Assembly: GCA_963719855.1 (NCBI GenBank)
Contig: CAVRDK010000004.1
Coordinates: 434,001 to 498,000 of the forward strand
DNA: 64,000 bases
Direction: 5' to 3'
Source of the DNA: CAIQPV01 sp963719855
GTDB lineage: Bacteria > Pseudomonadota > Gammaproteobacteria > Burkholderiales > Gallionellaceae
Program-made: the position numbers and the translations under genes
Shown here: positions 8,132 to 15,902 of the stretch, in pieces
How positions within the stretch are numbered: the stretch's first letter is position 1
How the letters are laid out: each line of letters starts with the position of its first letter
Notes under the pieces: model-generated
Told to the model about the DNA's origin: nothing
Seen by the model: the letters and a program-made list of their open reading frames with translations, nothing else
The model's database searches: none

Positions 8132-8179
8132 CCACTAGATGTTGTGTGTCGGAGCGTAGAATTACACAATATCTTGTGG
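8132..8179 (-). promoter_or_regulatory. Tandem NrdR boxes upstream of nrdD
   Basis: CCACTAGATGTTGTGT (8132-8147) and ACACAATATCTTGTGG (8164-8179) both fit the 16-bp NrdR consensus (ACAC-W-ATAT-W-GTGT type palindrome). Their starts are 32 bp apart, three helical turns, which is the usual spacing of paired NrdR sites. They lie about 85-130 bp before the nrdD start codon. NrdR represses ribonucleotide reductase genes according to dATP/ATP. The nrdR gene is not in the window. Confidence 0.8.
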
Positions 8180-8347
8180 TTCGTCAAGAGAAAGCATTTG
8201 CGCGCGGGGTTCAATTTAGAAAAAGCAGTTGATCCACAAAAAACACGAAAATAACGAAAAAATTCATAGAGATGTCGTGCGGTGGATCGTACCCAATGGG
8301 TGAATGACAGCGGCTGAACAAAGTTTTGATTTATTTCGTGTTTTTCG

Positions 8348-8446
8348 TTAACCAGCCGCTTGCCCCGTTTTTTTGGGGCTTAGCGAAATGGTTAGGGGTT
8401 TCATCAGTTTTCGTGGAAAAATGAAATTTTTAGGTTCAGTGTTCGG
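8348..8446 (+). repeat. Decayed relative of the MITE family, hairpin module plus right end
   Basis: AACCAGCCGCTTGCCCC ... TTTCATCAG aligns by eye with the hairpin module in the elements at 34958-35019 and 45461-45522, and GAAATTTTTAGGTTC resembles the right terminal repeat at 45.5 kb. The core and left end are missing. The stem here has drifted to CTTGCCCC/GGGGCTTAG with compensating changes, suggesting the hairpin itself is maintained. The rest of 8047-8463, apart from the NrdR boxes, shows nothing recognisable except AT-rich CACGAAAATAACG-type repeats. Confidence 0.55.
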
Positions 8447-8463
8447 TGCCAGAAACCTGCCTG

Positions 8464-9288
8464 TTAGTCCGCCGCCGGTAAGCGGATGGTGTACTGGCCA
8501 GACTTTTCGTCACGCACCACCACGAGCAACTTGTGCTTCTGCGCATCTTCAACCAGTTCCTTGAATGAGTGATAGCCGTAGGAAGATTCAGTAAAACCGG
8601 GTCTGCGTCGCTGCATGGTGGGCTTGACCATCGAACCCCATATCTTTTCGTCGGAGCCGCGCTCGGCGATCAATGCCTCGACAGTTTCGACGATGAAATC
8701 GAGTGCTTCCTGACGCTTGTCATCCTCACCCTTGGCTGTTGCCTGCTTGGCCTTGCCCGCTACGGTTTTCGCAGGGGATTTTTTCTCGGCGCGCTTTTGC
8801 TTCGCCTCCTGCTCGCGCACCAGATCATCGTAGAAAATAAACTCGTCACAGTTGGCGCTGAGCAGATCAGACGTTGAGTCCTTCACGCCTATCCCGATAA
8901 CGTATTTATTGTTCTCGCGCAGCTTTGAAACCAGCGGCGAGAAATCCGAATCGCCGCTGATAATGACAAAGGTGTCTACATGGGCTTTGGTATAGCAAAG
9001 GTCAAGCGCATCTACCACCATGCGGATATCGGCCGAGTTCTTGCCCGACTGGCGCACATGCGGAATCTCGATCAGTTCGAAGGCCGCCTCATGCATCGTC
9101 GCCTTGAATTCCTTGTAGCGGTCCCAGTCGCAATAGGCTTTCTTGACCACGATGCTGCCTTTGAGTAACAAGCGTTCCAGCACTTTCTTGATATCAAACT
9201 GCGCATACTTGGCGTCGCGCACGCCTAGCGCAACATTCTCGAAATCGCAGAACAGCGCCATGTTGGTTATTTCTGGTTGACTTGCCAT
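8464..9288 (-). CDS. NYN-domain (LabA/DUF88) putative ribonuclease with C-terminal OST-HTH/LOTUS domain
   Basis: 274 residues. The N-terminal PIN-like NYN domain starts with NMALFCDFENVALGV (acidic residues of the metal site) and carries VIISGDSDFSPLVSKLRE, the second acidic cluster. A charged Ala/Lys linker (about residues 165-190) leads to a C-terminal helix-turn-helix-like domain ending YGYHSFKELVEDAQKHKLLV, typical of OST-HTH/LOTUS RNA-binding modules. This architecture is widespread in proteobacteria and is thought to cleave or bind RNA; the target is unknown. It is monocistronic, with an RBS (GGGAGAAG) before the ATG at 9288. Confidence 0.85.
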   Translation of the reverse strand: MASQPEITNMALFCDFENVALGVRDAKYAQFDIKKVLERLLLKGSIVVKKAYCDWDRYKEFKATMHEAAFELIEIPHVRQSGKNSADIRMVVDALDLCYTKAHVDTFVIISGDSDFSPLVSKLRENNKYVIGIGVKDSTSDLLSANCDEFIFYDDLVREQEAKQKRAEKKSPAKTVAGKAKQATAKGEDDKRQEALDFIVETVEALIAERGSDEKIWGSMVKPTMQRRRPGFTESSYGYHSFKELVEDAQKHKLLVVVRDEKSGQYTIRLPAAD

Positions 9289-9314
9289 TTATCTTCTCCC
9301 ATATCATTAACAAT

Positions 9315-10724
9315 CTACACCACTTTCCCCGGATTCATCAGTCCCTGCGGGTCAAGTGTTTGCTTGATATTGAGCATCAGCTCCAGTTCCAGCGCACTCT
9401 TGTAATGGGTGATCTCGTCGCGTTTGAGTTGGCCCAGGCCGTGTTCGGCGCTGATGCTGCCGTTGAGTTGTGCAACAACCTCATACACGATGCGGTTCAC
9501 TTCATGTTCGGAACGCGCGATGAAGCCGGTATTGTGTTTGGGGTCGGGCATGGAAACGTTGTAGTGGATGTTGCCGTCACCGATGTGACCAAAAGCGACG
9601 ATGCGGATGCCGCTGAATGCGGCGCGCAGCGCGACATCCGCTTGAGTGATGAATTCCGCCACACGGCTGACCGGCACGGACACGTCGTGTTTGACGCTGA
9701 TGCCTTCGCGCTTTTGCGCCTCACTGATACTTTTGCGCAGTTTCCACCAGGAAAGCGCGCAATCCTTGTCGGTGGTCACCTTGCTTTCGATGACCCCTTC
9801 GCCGAACGTCTGAAGTGCATCACGCAAAGTCACATCCAGCGGCGCTTGCAGCACATCATCCAGTTCAATCAGCACGATCCATTCATGGCGTGCGGCGAAC
9901 GGTTCCTGCGTGTCTGGAATGTGTCGTAACACGAGGTCGAGGCATGAGCGCGAGATGAATTCGAAGGCGCTGATCCTGTCACCGCAAGTGGCACGTAAGT
10001 GCGCCAATAATTCCACTGCCGTTGCCGGATCGCGTACTGCCACATACGCCGTCGCCACAGATTGCGGCAGCGGGAACAGTTTCAGCACGGCGGCGGTGAT
10101 GATGCCCAGCGTGCCTTCGGCACCTATGAATAAATGCTTGAGATCGTAGCCGGTGTTGTCCTTGCGCAAACCGCGCAGGCCATCCCAGATGCGCCCATCC
10201 GGCAACACCACTTCTAGTCCCATTACAAGGTTACGGGCGGTGCCATAGCGCAGCACGGCGATACCGCCCGCGTTGGTGGAAAGGTTGCCACCGATCTCGC
10301 ACTGCGGCGCATCGTCACCGAGACCGAGCGCGAGCGGAAACAGGCGGTTAGCTTGCACTGCCGCCTTGCGCACGAAATCCAGCGCGCAGCCTGCTTCTAC
10401 GGTCATGGTGTAGTTAGTGGCATCCAGAGCGCGAATACGGTTCATGCGCGACAAATTCAGCACGATCTGTTTGCCTTGCGGCAACGGCACCGATCCGCCG
10501 CATTGGCTGGTATTGCCACCTTGGGGAACAATCGCGATGTTATTCTCTGCACACAGCTTCACCACATCGGCGACCTGTTGCGTATCGGATGGAAACACCA
10601 CTGCCAGTGCATGACCGGTGTAGCGCTTGCGCCAGTCGGTGCAGTGCGACGCTGCGGCCTCGCCGGTCAGCACGTTGTCCGCTCCCGCTATGGCGCAAAG
10701 AAGATTTATCATTTCATTTGGCAT
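9315..10724 (-). CDS. FAD-binding dehydrogenase of the D-2-hydroxyglutarate/GlcD type
   Basis: 469 residues. The PCMH-type FAD domain includes VVPQGGNTSQCGGSVPLPQG and GGNLSTNAGGIAVLRYGTAR; the C-terminal FAD-oxidase domain has VAFGHIGDGNIHYNVSMP and ends SAEHGLGQLKRDEI followed by LDPQGLMNPGKVV. This is the VAO-family 2-hydroxyacid dehydrogenase layout (D-2-hydroxyglutarate dehydrogenase, Dld, GlcD). By length and lack of Fe-S Cys motifs, a D-2-hydroxyglutarate dehydrogenase-like enzyme is the best guess; it would oxidise a 2-hydroxyacid to the 2-oxoacid and pass electrons to a flavoprotein or quinone. Confidence 0.85.
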   Translation of the reverse strand: MPNEMINLLCAIAGADNVLTGEAAASHCTDWRKRYTGHALAVVFPSDTQQVADVVKLCAENNIAIVPQGGNTSQCGGSVPLPQGKQIVLNLSRMNRIRALDATNYTMTVEAGCALDFVRKAAVQANRLFPLALGLGDDAPQCEIGGNLSTNAGGIAVLRYGTARNLVMGLEVVLPDGRIWDGLRGLRKDNTGYDLKHLFIGAEGTLGIITAAVLKLFPLPQSVATAYVAVRDPATAVELLAHLRATCGDRISAFEFISRSCLDLVLRHIPDTQEPFAARHEWIVLIELDDVLQAPLDVTLRDALQTFGEGVIESKVTTDKDCALSWWKLRKSISEAQKREGISVKHDVSVPVSRVAEFITQADVALRAAFSGIRIVAFGHIGDGNIHYNVSMPDPKHNTGFIARSEHEVNRIVYEVVAQLNGSISAEHGLGQLKRDEITHYKSALELELMLNIKQTLDPQGLMNPGKVV

Positions 10725-10820
10725 CTCAGCTGTTCCGTTGTGTCCTTTCTGTGGTTAATTATATTCTCATTCGATATCCGCTTCCCATGCATTGCCATGT
10801 TGCGCCGCGCGAGTTTCACG

Positions 10821-13010
10821 TTAAAACTCCAGCGGGTCTATGTCCAGCGACCAGCGCAATTTCTGCGCGGGAAGCGCATCCAGCAAGGGCTTCCACGCAC
10901 GCAAAAATTGCTGCAACAGTTTACGCGATTCACATTGCACTAATATTTGCGCGCGACTGTGGTTGGCGCGGCGCGACATGGCGGCGGGAACCACACCATA
11001 TACCTCGACCGCTAGCGCCAATGCCACAGCCGCCGCGCGCGCATGCCGCAGGAAGGCAAATACTCCACTTTCTTCTTTGCCTTCGGCGCGCAGCAATACC
11101 TGATACACAAAGGGCGGGAAACCAGCGGACTGGCGTTCCGCCAGCAGGATTTTTGCCCACGCATTGTAATCATGTTCGCGCAATGCGCGGAATAAGGGAT
11201 GATCGGGAAAAGCGGTCTGGATCAGCACCTCGCCCGGCTTGTCGGCACGTCCGGCGCGCCCCGCCACCTGCGCGAGTTGCGCGAACAATTTTTCCGAAGC
11301 GCGAAAATCGCTGCTGTACAGCGCGCCGTCTGGATTGAGCACGCCGACCAAGGTGAGATTCGGAAAATCGTGTCCTTTCGCCAGTATCTGCGTCCCGACC
11401 AGAATGTCCACCGCCTCATCGTGAATTTGCTGGCGCATGGTGTTCCACGCACCCTTGTTGCGCGTGCTGTCGCGGTCAACCCGCAGGATACGCGCCTCGG
11501 GGAAGCGTTCCTGCAACGCGCTTTCCACGCGCTGCGTGCCGATGCCGACCGGTTGCAGATCGGCATTGCCGCAGTTCGGACAGGCATGCGGCACGCGCAC
11601 TTGATGCCCGCAATGGTGGCAGCGCAGACGCTTGTCCTGCAAATGCAGCACCAGCTTGCCAGCGCAATTCGGGCAGTCGGACAGCCAGCCACAAGCGGTA
11701 CACATCAGCACCGGCGCATAACCGCGCCGGTTGATGAACACCAGGCTCTGCTCGCCGCGTTGCAGATTCTGCTCCAATGCTGTCAGCAACTGCTCACTGA
11801 CGCCATGCTGCATGAAAGCATGGCTGGTGTTGATGCAGCGCACCGTCGGCAATTTGGCTGCGGCCAAGGCGCGCTCGGTGAGTTGTAGCAGGCGATAGCG
11901 CCCGCTCTGCGCGTTGTAATAACTCTCCAGCGAAGGCGTGGCCGAACCCAGCACAATTGGCACGTCATGCTGGTTGGCGCGAAAGATCGCCACATCACGT
12001 GCCGAGTAGCGCAAACCCTCCTGCTGCTTGAACGAAGCGTCGTGTTCCTCATCCACAATCACCAGCGCCAGTTGCGGCAAGGGCGTAAACACTGCCAAGC
12101 GCGTACCGAGCACGATGCGTGCTTGGCCGGATTGCGCGCGCAGCCAGTTCTGCGTGCGCTCACTATCCCCCAAACCGCTGTGCAGGCTGACCAGCTCGGC
12201 ATCGGGGAAGCGGCTGCGAAAATAATTTTCCAGTTGCGGCGTGAGGTTGATCTCAGGCACCAGCAGCAACACCTGTCCGCCTTGCAGCAACATGCGATGC
12301 ATCAGGTGTACATAGATTTCGGTCTTGCCGCTGCCGGTGACGCCGTGCAGCAGGAAGCAACCAAAACCATTCGATTGCGTGACCGCATCCACCGCCTGCT
12401 GCTGCGCGGCGGTCAACGTGTGCGCGTTGTTGAAAGTAAGCCCCTGCTTACTTAGGGTGAGGGACGGTTTTAGAGGAACACTCTCCACCCACCCCGTCTG
12501 CAATAACGCCTTGAGTGCAATCGGTGCGCTCGGTGACAGCGCGCGCAATTGCGCGGCGCTCAATGCTCCGGCTTGCAAGGCAACGAGGATGCGCTGCTGT
12601 ACCACCTTGCGCTTGGGCAACAGACTCAAGTCGAGCGCCCACCCGCTGTCGCTGAGTGTATATTGCAGCGCCTCCTTGAGCGTGACCGGTTCGCAGGAAC
12701 GCAGCCGTACCGGCAAGGCGGACAACACCGTAGCCCCGAGCGGATGGTGGTAATAGTCGCTACAGAATCGTAGCAGCGTAAGCAACTCGGCAGGCAACGG
12801 CGGAATCTCGTTTAGTACTTGTAGCACAGGCTTGATCCGTTCCGTCGCCAGTTCGGAGTCCGCCGCACATTCCATCACCACGCCGACCACCTGCTTGCGC
12901 CCGAACGGCACGATCACCCGTTGCCCCAGCATGACCGCAACGCTATCCGCCAACACGTAATCGAATAGTGTTGACAACGGCATATCCAGCGCGACGCGAA
13001 TTATCGACAT
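10821..13010 (-). CDS. priA: Primosomal protein N' (replication restart helicase)
   Basis: 729 residues, full length for PriA. The N-terminal DNA-binding domain begins IIRVALDMPLSTLFDYVL. The helicase has Walker A LLHGVTGSGKTEIYVHLM, the DEEHD box (VIVDEEHDASFKQQ), and motif VI region QVAGRAGRADKPGEV. A zinc domain with paired Cys (CTACGWLSDCPNC, CHHCGH, CPNCG) is intact. PriA recognises stalled forks and loads DnaB. The stretch at about residues 185-200, near the SLTLSKQGLTFNN segment, looks like a variable linker. Putative DnaA-box-like 9-mers lie upstream. Confidence 0.97.
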   Translation of the reverse strand: MSIIRVALDMPLSTLFDYVLADSVAVMLGQRVIVPFGRKQVVGVVMECAADSELATERIKPVLQVLNEIPPLPAELLTLLRFCSDYYHHPLGATVLSALPVRLRSCEPVTLKEALQYTLSDSGWALDLSLLPKRKVVQQRILVALQAGALSAAQLRALSPSAPIALKALLQTGWVESVPLKPSLTLSKQGLTFNNAHTLTAAQQQAVDAVTQSNGFGCFLLHGVTGSGKTEIYVHLMHRMLLQGGQVLLLVPEINLTPQLENYFRSRFPDAELVSLHSGLGDSERTQNWLRAQSGQARIVLGTRLAVFTPLPQLALVIVDEEHDASFKQQEGLRYSARDVAIFRANQHDVPIVLGSATPSLESYYNAQSGRYRLLQLTERALAAAKLPTVRCINTSHAFMQHGVSEQLLTALEQNLQRGEQSLVFINRRGYAPVLMCTACGWLSDCPNCAGKLVLHLQDKRLRCHHCGHQVRVPHACPNCGNADLQPVGIGTQRVESALQERFPEARILRVDRDSTRNKGAWNTMRQQIHDEAVDILVGTQILAKGHDFPNLTLVGVLNPDGALYSSDFRASEKLFAQLAQVAGRAGRADKPGEVLIQTAFPDHPLFRALREHDYNAWAKILLAERQSAGFPPFVYQVLLRAEGKEESGVFAFLRHARAAAVALALAVEVYGVVPAAMSRRANHSRAQILVQCESRKLLQQFLRAWKPLLDALPAQKLRWSLDIDPLEF

Positions 13011-13080
13011 TTAGTGATTTTTCCTCCGGCAAATTCTACAAAACCACGCTAACCAGCTTGACTCATTTACATATTTTTTG

Positions 13081-13115
13081 TTGTCCACATTAGCTGTGGA
13101 TAATGTTGTGAATAA
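13081..13115. promoter_or_regulatory. Cluster of three DnaA-box-like 9-mers upstream of priA
   Basis: TTGTCCACA (13081-13089), TGTGGATAA (13095-13103, exact complement of the consensus TTATCCACA) and TGTGAATAA (13107-13115) lie within 35 bp, 70-105 bp before the priA start. No dnaA, dnaN or parAB genes and no AT-rich 13-mers are nearby, so an origin is unlikely; DnaA-dependent control of priA or a DnaA titration site is possible. Confidence 0.4.
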
Positions 13116-13223
13116 CACCACAACAACTCTGTTAAGTGCAAATTATATATACGGTTTTGTTTCCCTGCTCATTTTATGGGCATAAAAATATACCAATAGA
13201 AGCAACGGGTTGCAAACAAAAGC

Positions 13224-13255
13224 AAAGGCCGCGCGGAAAACCCATCGCGGCCTTT
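13224..13255 (-). terminator. Rho-independent terminator after hemE
   Basis: Perfect 10-bp stem AAAGGCCGCG / CGCGGCCTTT with a 12-nt loop, followed on the minus strand by GCTTTTGTTTG. It lies about 60 bp after the hemE stop. The rest of 13011-13316 holds the DnaA-like cluster and the priA leader. Confidence 0.7.
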
Positions 13256-13316
13256 AACTTAATACGAGGCTGTGTAAAACCCCTCGAATGTCAAGCATTT
13301 TTTAGCTCTATATATT

Positions 13317-14381
13317 CTAGTGATACTTGCGACTTAACTCATGCACCGCTTGCACCAACGCCGCCGCGCTGTCCGGGTTAGTAAACTGGGAAATGCCATG
13401 ACCCAGGTTGAACACATGGCCGCTGCCGTAACCGTAGCTGGCGAGGACTTTTTCCACTTCGTTGTGAATGACTTCCGGCGGTGCAAACAAAACGGTCGGG
13501 TCGAGGTTGCCTTGCAGCGCAACTTTGTCGCCGACTTTTTGGCGTGCCACGCCGATGTCCATAGTCCAATCCAGTCCCACCGCATCGCAGCCGATGTTAG
13601 CGATACTGTCGATCCACAGGCCACCGCCCTTGGTGAATACGATGTTCGGTATTCTGACACCATCTTTTTCCTTGATCAGGCCGGATACGATGCGGTGCAT
13701 ATAGGGTAGCGAGAACTCATGGTAAGCAGCATGCGACAGCGCACCGCCCCAGGAATCGAAAATCATCACGGCTTGCGCGCCTGCTTCGATCTGTGCGTTC
13801 AAGTAAGCCGTCACCGCCTGTGCGGTCACGTCGAGGATGTGGTGCATCAGCTTGGGTTCTTTGTACATCAGGGTCTTCACCTTGGCGTAGTCGTCGCTGC
13901 TGCCGCCTTCCACCATATAGCAGGACAATGTCCATGGGCTACCGGAGAAACCTATCAGCGGTACGCGTCCATCCAGCGCCTTGCGGATCTGTGACACGGC
14001 GTCGGTCACATATTTCAGATCGGTGCCGATGTCAGGTACGCGCAAAGCCTTGATCGCGGCTTCGTCGCGCAAGGGGCGCTCGAACTTGGGACCTTCGCCA
14101 TCCGCAAAATACAGGCCGAGGCCCATCGCATCCGGCACGGTCAAAATATCGGAGAACAGAATCGCGGCATCCAGAGGAAAACGATCCAGCGGCTGCAAGG
14201 TCACTTCCGTCGCCATGTCCGGACTCTTGCACAGATTGAGGAAACTGCCCGCGCGTTTGCGCGTGGCACAGTATTCCGGCAGATAGCGCCCGGCTTGACG
14301 CATCATCCACAGCGGTGTGTAGTCGGTCGGCTGACGCAACAGGGCGCGCAGGAAGGTGTCGTTTTTCAGCTTGAAGTTCAT
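13317..14381 (-). CDS. hemE: Uroporphyrinogen decarboxylase
   Basis: 354 residues, the normal HemE length. Signature PLWMMRQAGRYLPEY near residue 24 contains the catalytic-site Arg; GFSGSPWTLSCYMVEGG is the second family signature, and the conserved Asp in LFSDILTVPDAMG is present. The enzyme removes four carboxyl groups from uroporphyrinogen III to give coproporphyrinogen III in haem synthesis. The start is supported by AGAAAGAGAG before ATG. It sits 57 bp after gltD on the same strand, so partial read-through is possible, and it has its own terminator. Confidence 0.97.
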   Translation of the reverse strand: MNFKLKNDTFLRALLRQPTDYTPLWMMRQAGRYLPEYCATRKRAGSFLNLCKSPDMATEVTLQPLDRFPLDAAILFSDILTVPDAMGLGLYFADGEGPKFERPLRDEAAIKALRVPDIGTDLKYVTDAVSQIRKALDGRVPLIGFSGSPWTLSCYMVEGGSSDDYAKVKTLMYKEPKLMHHILDVTAQAVTAYLNAQIEAGAQAVMIFDSWGGALSHAAYHEFSLPYMHRIVSGLIKEKDGVRIPNIVFTKGGGLWIDSIANIGCDAVGLDWTMDIGVARQKVGDKVALQGNLDPTVLFAPPEVIHNEVEKVLASYGYGSGHVFNLGHGISQFTNPDSAAALVQAVHELSRKYH

Positions 14382-14438
14382 GTTGCTCTCTTTCTAATTA
14401 AATTCTAAATGCCCTCTCCCGAGGGTACGGTGAACCTC

Positions 14439-15902
14439 TCACCGAGGTAATACGGAGCTTCCCATCAAATACTCATCCACCGCGCGCGCGGCCTGGCGCC
14501 CTTCGCGGATCGCCCATACCACCAGCGATTGGCCCCGGCGCATGTCGCCTGCGGCGAATACTTTGTCTATGTTGGTCTGGTAACAACCCACGCCATCGGT
14601 CGTGGCCTTGGCATTGCCGCGAGCGTCCTTCTCCACGCCGAACGCATCCAGAACTTGTTGCAGCGGGTTAGTGAAGCCCATCGCCAGAAACACCAAGTCG
14701 GCCTTGATCTCAAATTCGCTGCCCGGCACTTCGCTCATCTTGCCGTCCTTGAATTCGACGCGTACCGCCTTGAATCCGGTGAGCTTGCCGTTCTCGCCGA
14801 TGAATTCCTTGGTGGCAATTGCCCAGTCGCGCTGGCAACCTTCGTCGTGCGAGCTGGAGGTGCGCAGCTTGAGCGGCCAGTTCGGCCAAGTCAGCGCTTT
14901 ATTCTCCTGATCCGGCGCACGCGGCATGACTTCGATCTGAGTGATCGAGGCCGCGCCGTGGCGGTTGGAGGTGCCCACGCAATCGGAGCCGGTATCTCCG
15001 CCGCCGATCACGACAACATGCTTGTCCTTGGCGTTAATCAAATTCTTGCCGTCGCCCGCCACTTCCTTGTTCTGCGGGATGAGGAACTCCAGCGCATAGT
15101 GCACGCCGACCAGTTGGCGTCCAGGCACCGGCAAGTCGCGCGGTTGCTCCGCGCCGCCTGCCAGAATCACTGCATCGAATTTTTTCAGTAACTCTTTCGG
15201 TTTGACGGTCTTGCTTGCATCATTGACCACGCCTTTGCCCGGAGCCGCATCGCCGACGAAAACGCTGGTCTGGAATTTAACGCCCTCGGCTTGCAGCTGC
15301 GCCATGCGCCAGTCGATCAGGCGCTTATCCAGCTTGAAGTCGGGGATGCCGTAGCGCAACAAGCCACCGATGCGGCTGTTCTTTTCAAACACGGTCACGC
15401 TGTGGCCGACGCGCGCCAATTGCTGCGCAGCCGCCAGTCCGGCGGGGCCGGAGCCGACGATGGCGACTTTCTTGCCAGTCTTGTGTGCTGCCGGTTGCGG
15501 CGCGACCCAGCCGTTTTCGCCACCCTTGTCGATGATGGCGTGCTCGATGGACTTGATGCCCACCGCGTCGTTGTTGATGTTCAACGTGCAGGCCGCTTCG
15601 CACGGCGCGGGGCAGATGCGCCCGGTTACTTCCGGAAAGTTGTTGGTGGAGTGCAACACTTCCAGCGCCTGTTTCCAGTTGCCGCGATACACCAGATCGT
15701 TCCAGTCGGGGATGATGTTGTTGACCGGGCAACCGCTGGTGCAAAATGGAATGCCGCAATCCATACAGCGCGCGCCTTGTACCTTGGCCTTATCGTCGGT
15801 AAGGTGCAGCACAAACTCCTGATAATTTTTCACCCGCTCGGCAATCGGCAGGTAACCTTCGCTCAGGCGCGCAAATTCCATAAACCCGGTAGGCTTACCC
15901 AT
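14439..15902 (-). CDS. gltD: Glutamate synthase, small subunit
   Basis: 487 residues. N-terminal Fe-S region CMDCGIPFCTSGCPVNN and CPAPCEAACTLN coordinate 4Fe-4S clusters. FAD-binding VAIVGSGPAGLAAAQQLA and NAD(P)H-binding VVVIGGGDTGSDCVGTSNRH follow, and the C-terminal FAD segment is VFAAGDMRRGQSLVVWAI. GltD oxidises NADPH and passes electrons through its clusters to the large subunit for ammonia assimilation. Its ATG directly follows the gltB stop (gltB-gltD operon, adjacent bases 15902/15903). Confidence 0.97.
   Translation of the reverse strand: MGKPTGFMEFARLSEGYLPIAERVKNYQEFVLHLTDDKAKVQGARCMDCGIPFCTSGCPVNNIIPDWNDLVYRGNWKQALEVLHSTNNFPEVTGRICPAPCEAACTLNINNDAVGIKSIEHAIIDKGGENGWVAPQPAAHKTGKKVAIVGSGPAGLAAAQQLARVGHSVTVFEKNSRIGGLLRYGIPDFKLDKRLIDWRMAQLQAEGVKFQTSVFVGDAAPGKGVVNDASKTVKPKELLKKFDAVILAGGAEQPRDLPVPGRQLVGVHYALEFLIPQNKEVAGDGKNLINAKDKHVVVIGGGDTGSDCVGTSNRHGAASITQIEVMPRAPDQENKALTWPNWPLKLRTSSSHDEGCQRDWAIATKEFIGENGKLTGFKAVRVEFKDGKMSEVPGSEFEIKADLVFLAMGFTNPLQQVLDAFGVEKDARGNAKATTDGVGCYQTNIDKVFAAGDMRRGQSLVVWAIREGRQAARAVDEYLMGSSVLPR

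Noticed and set aside
13081..13115. Chromosome origin from DnaA-box-like cluster
   Set aside because: No dnaA/dnaN, rpmH or AT-rich unwinding repeats nearby; only three short sites.
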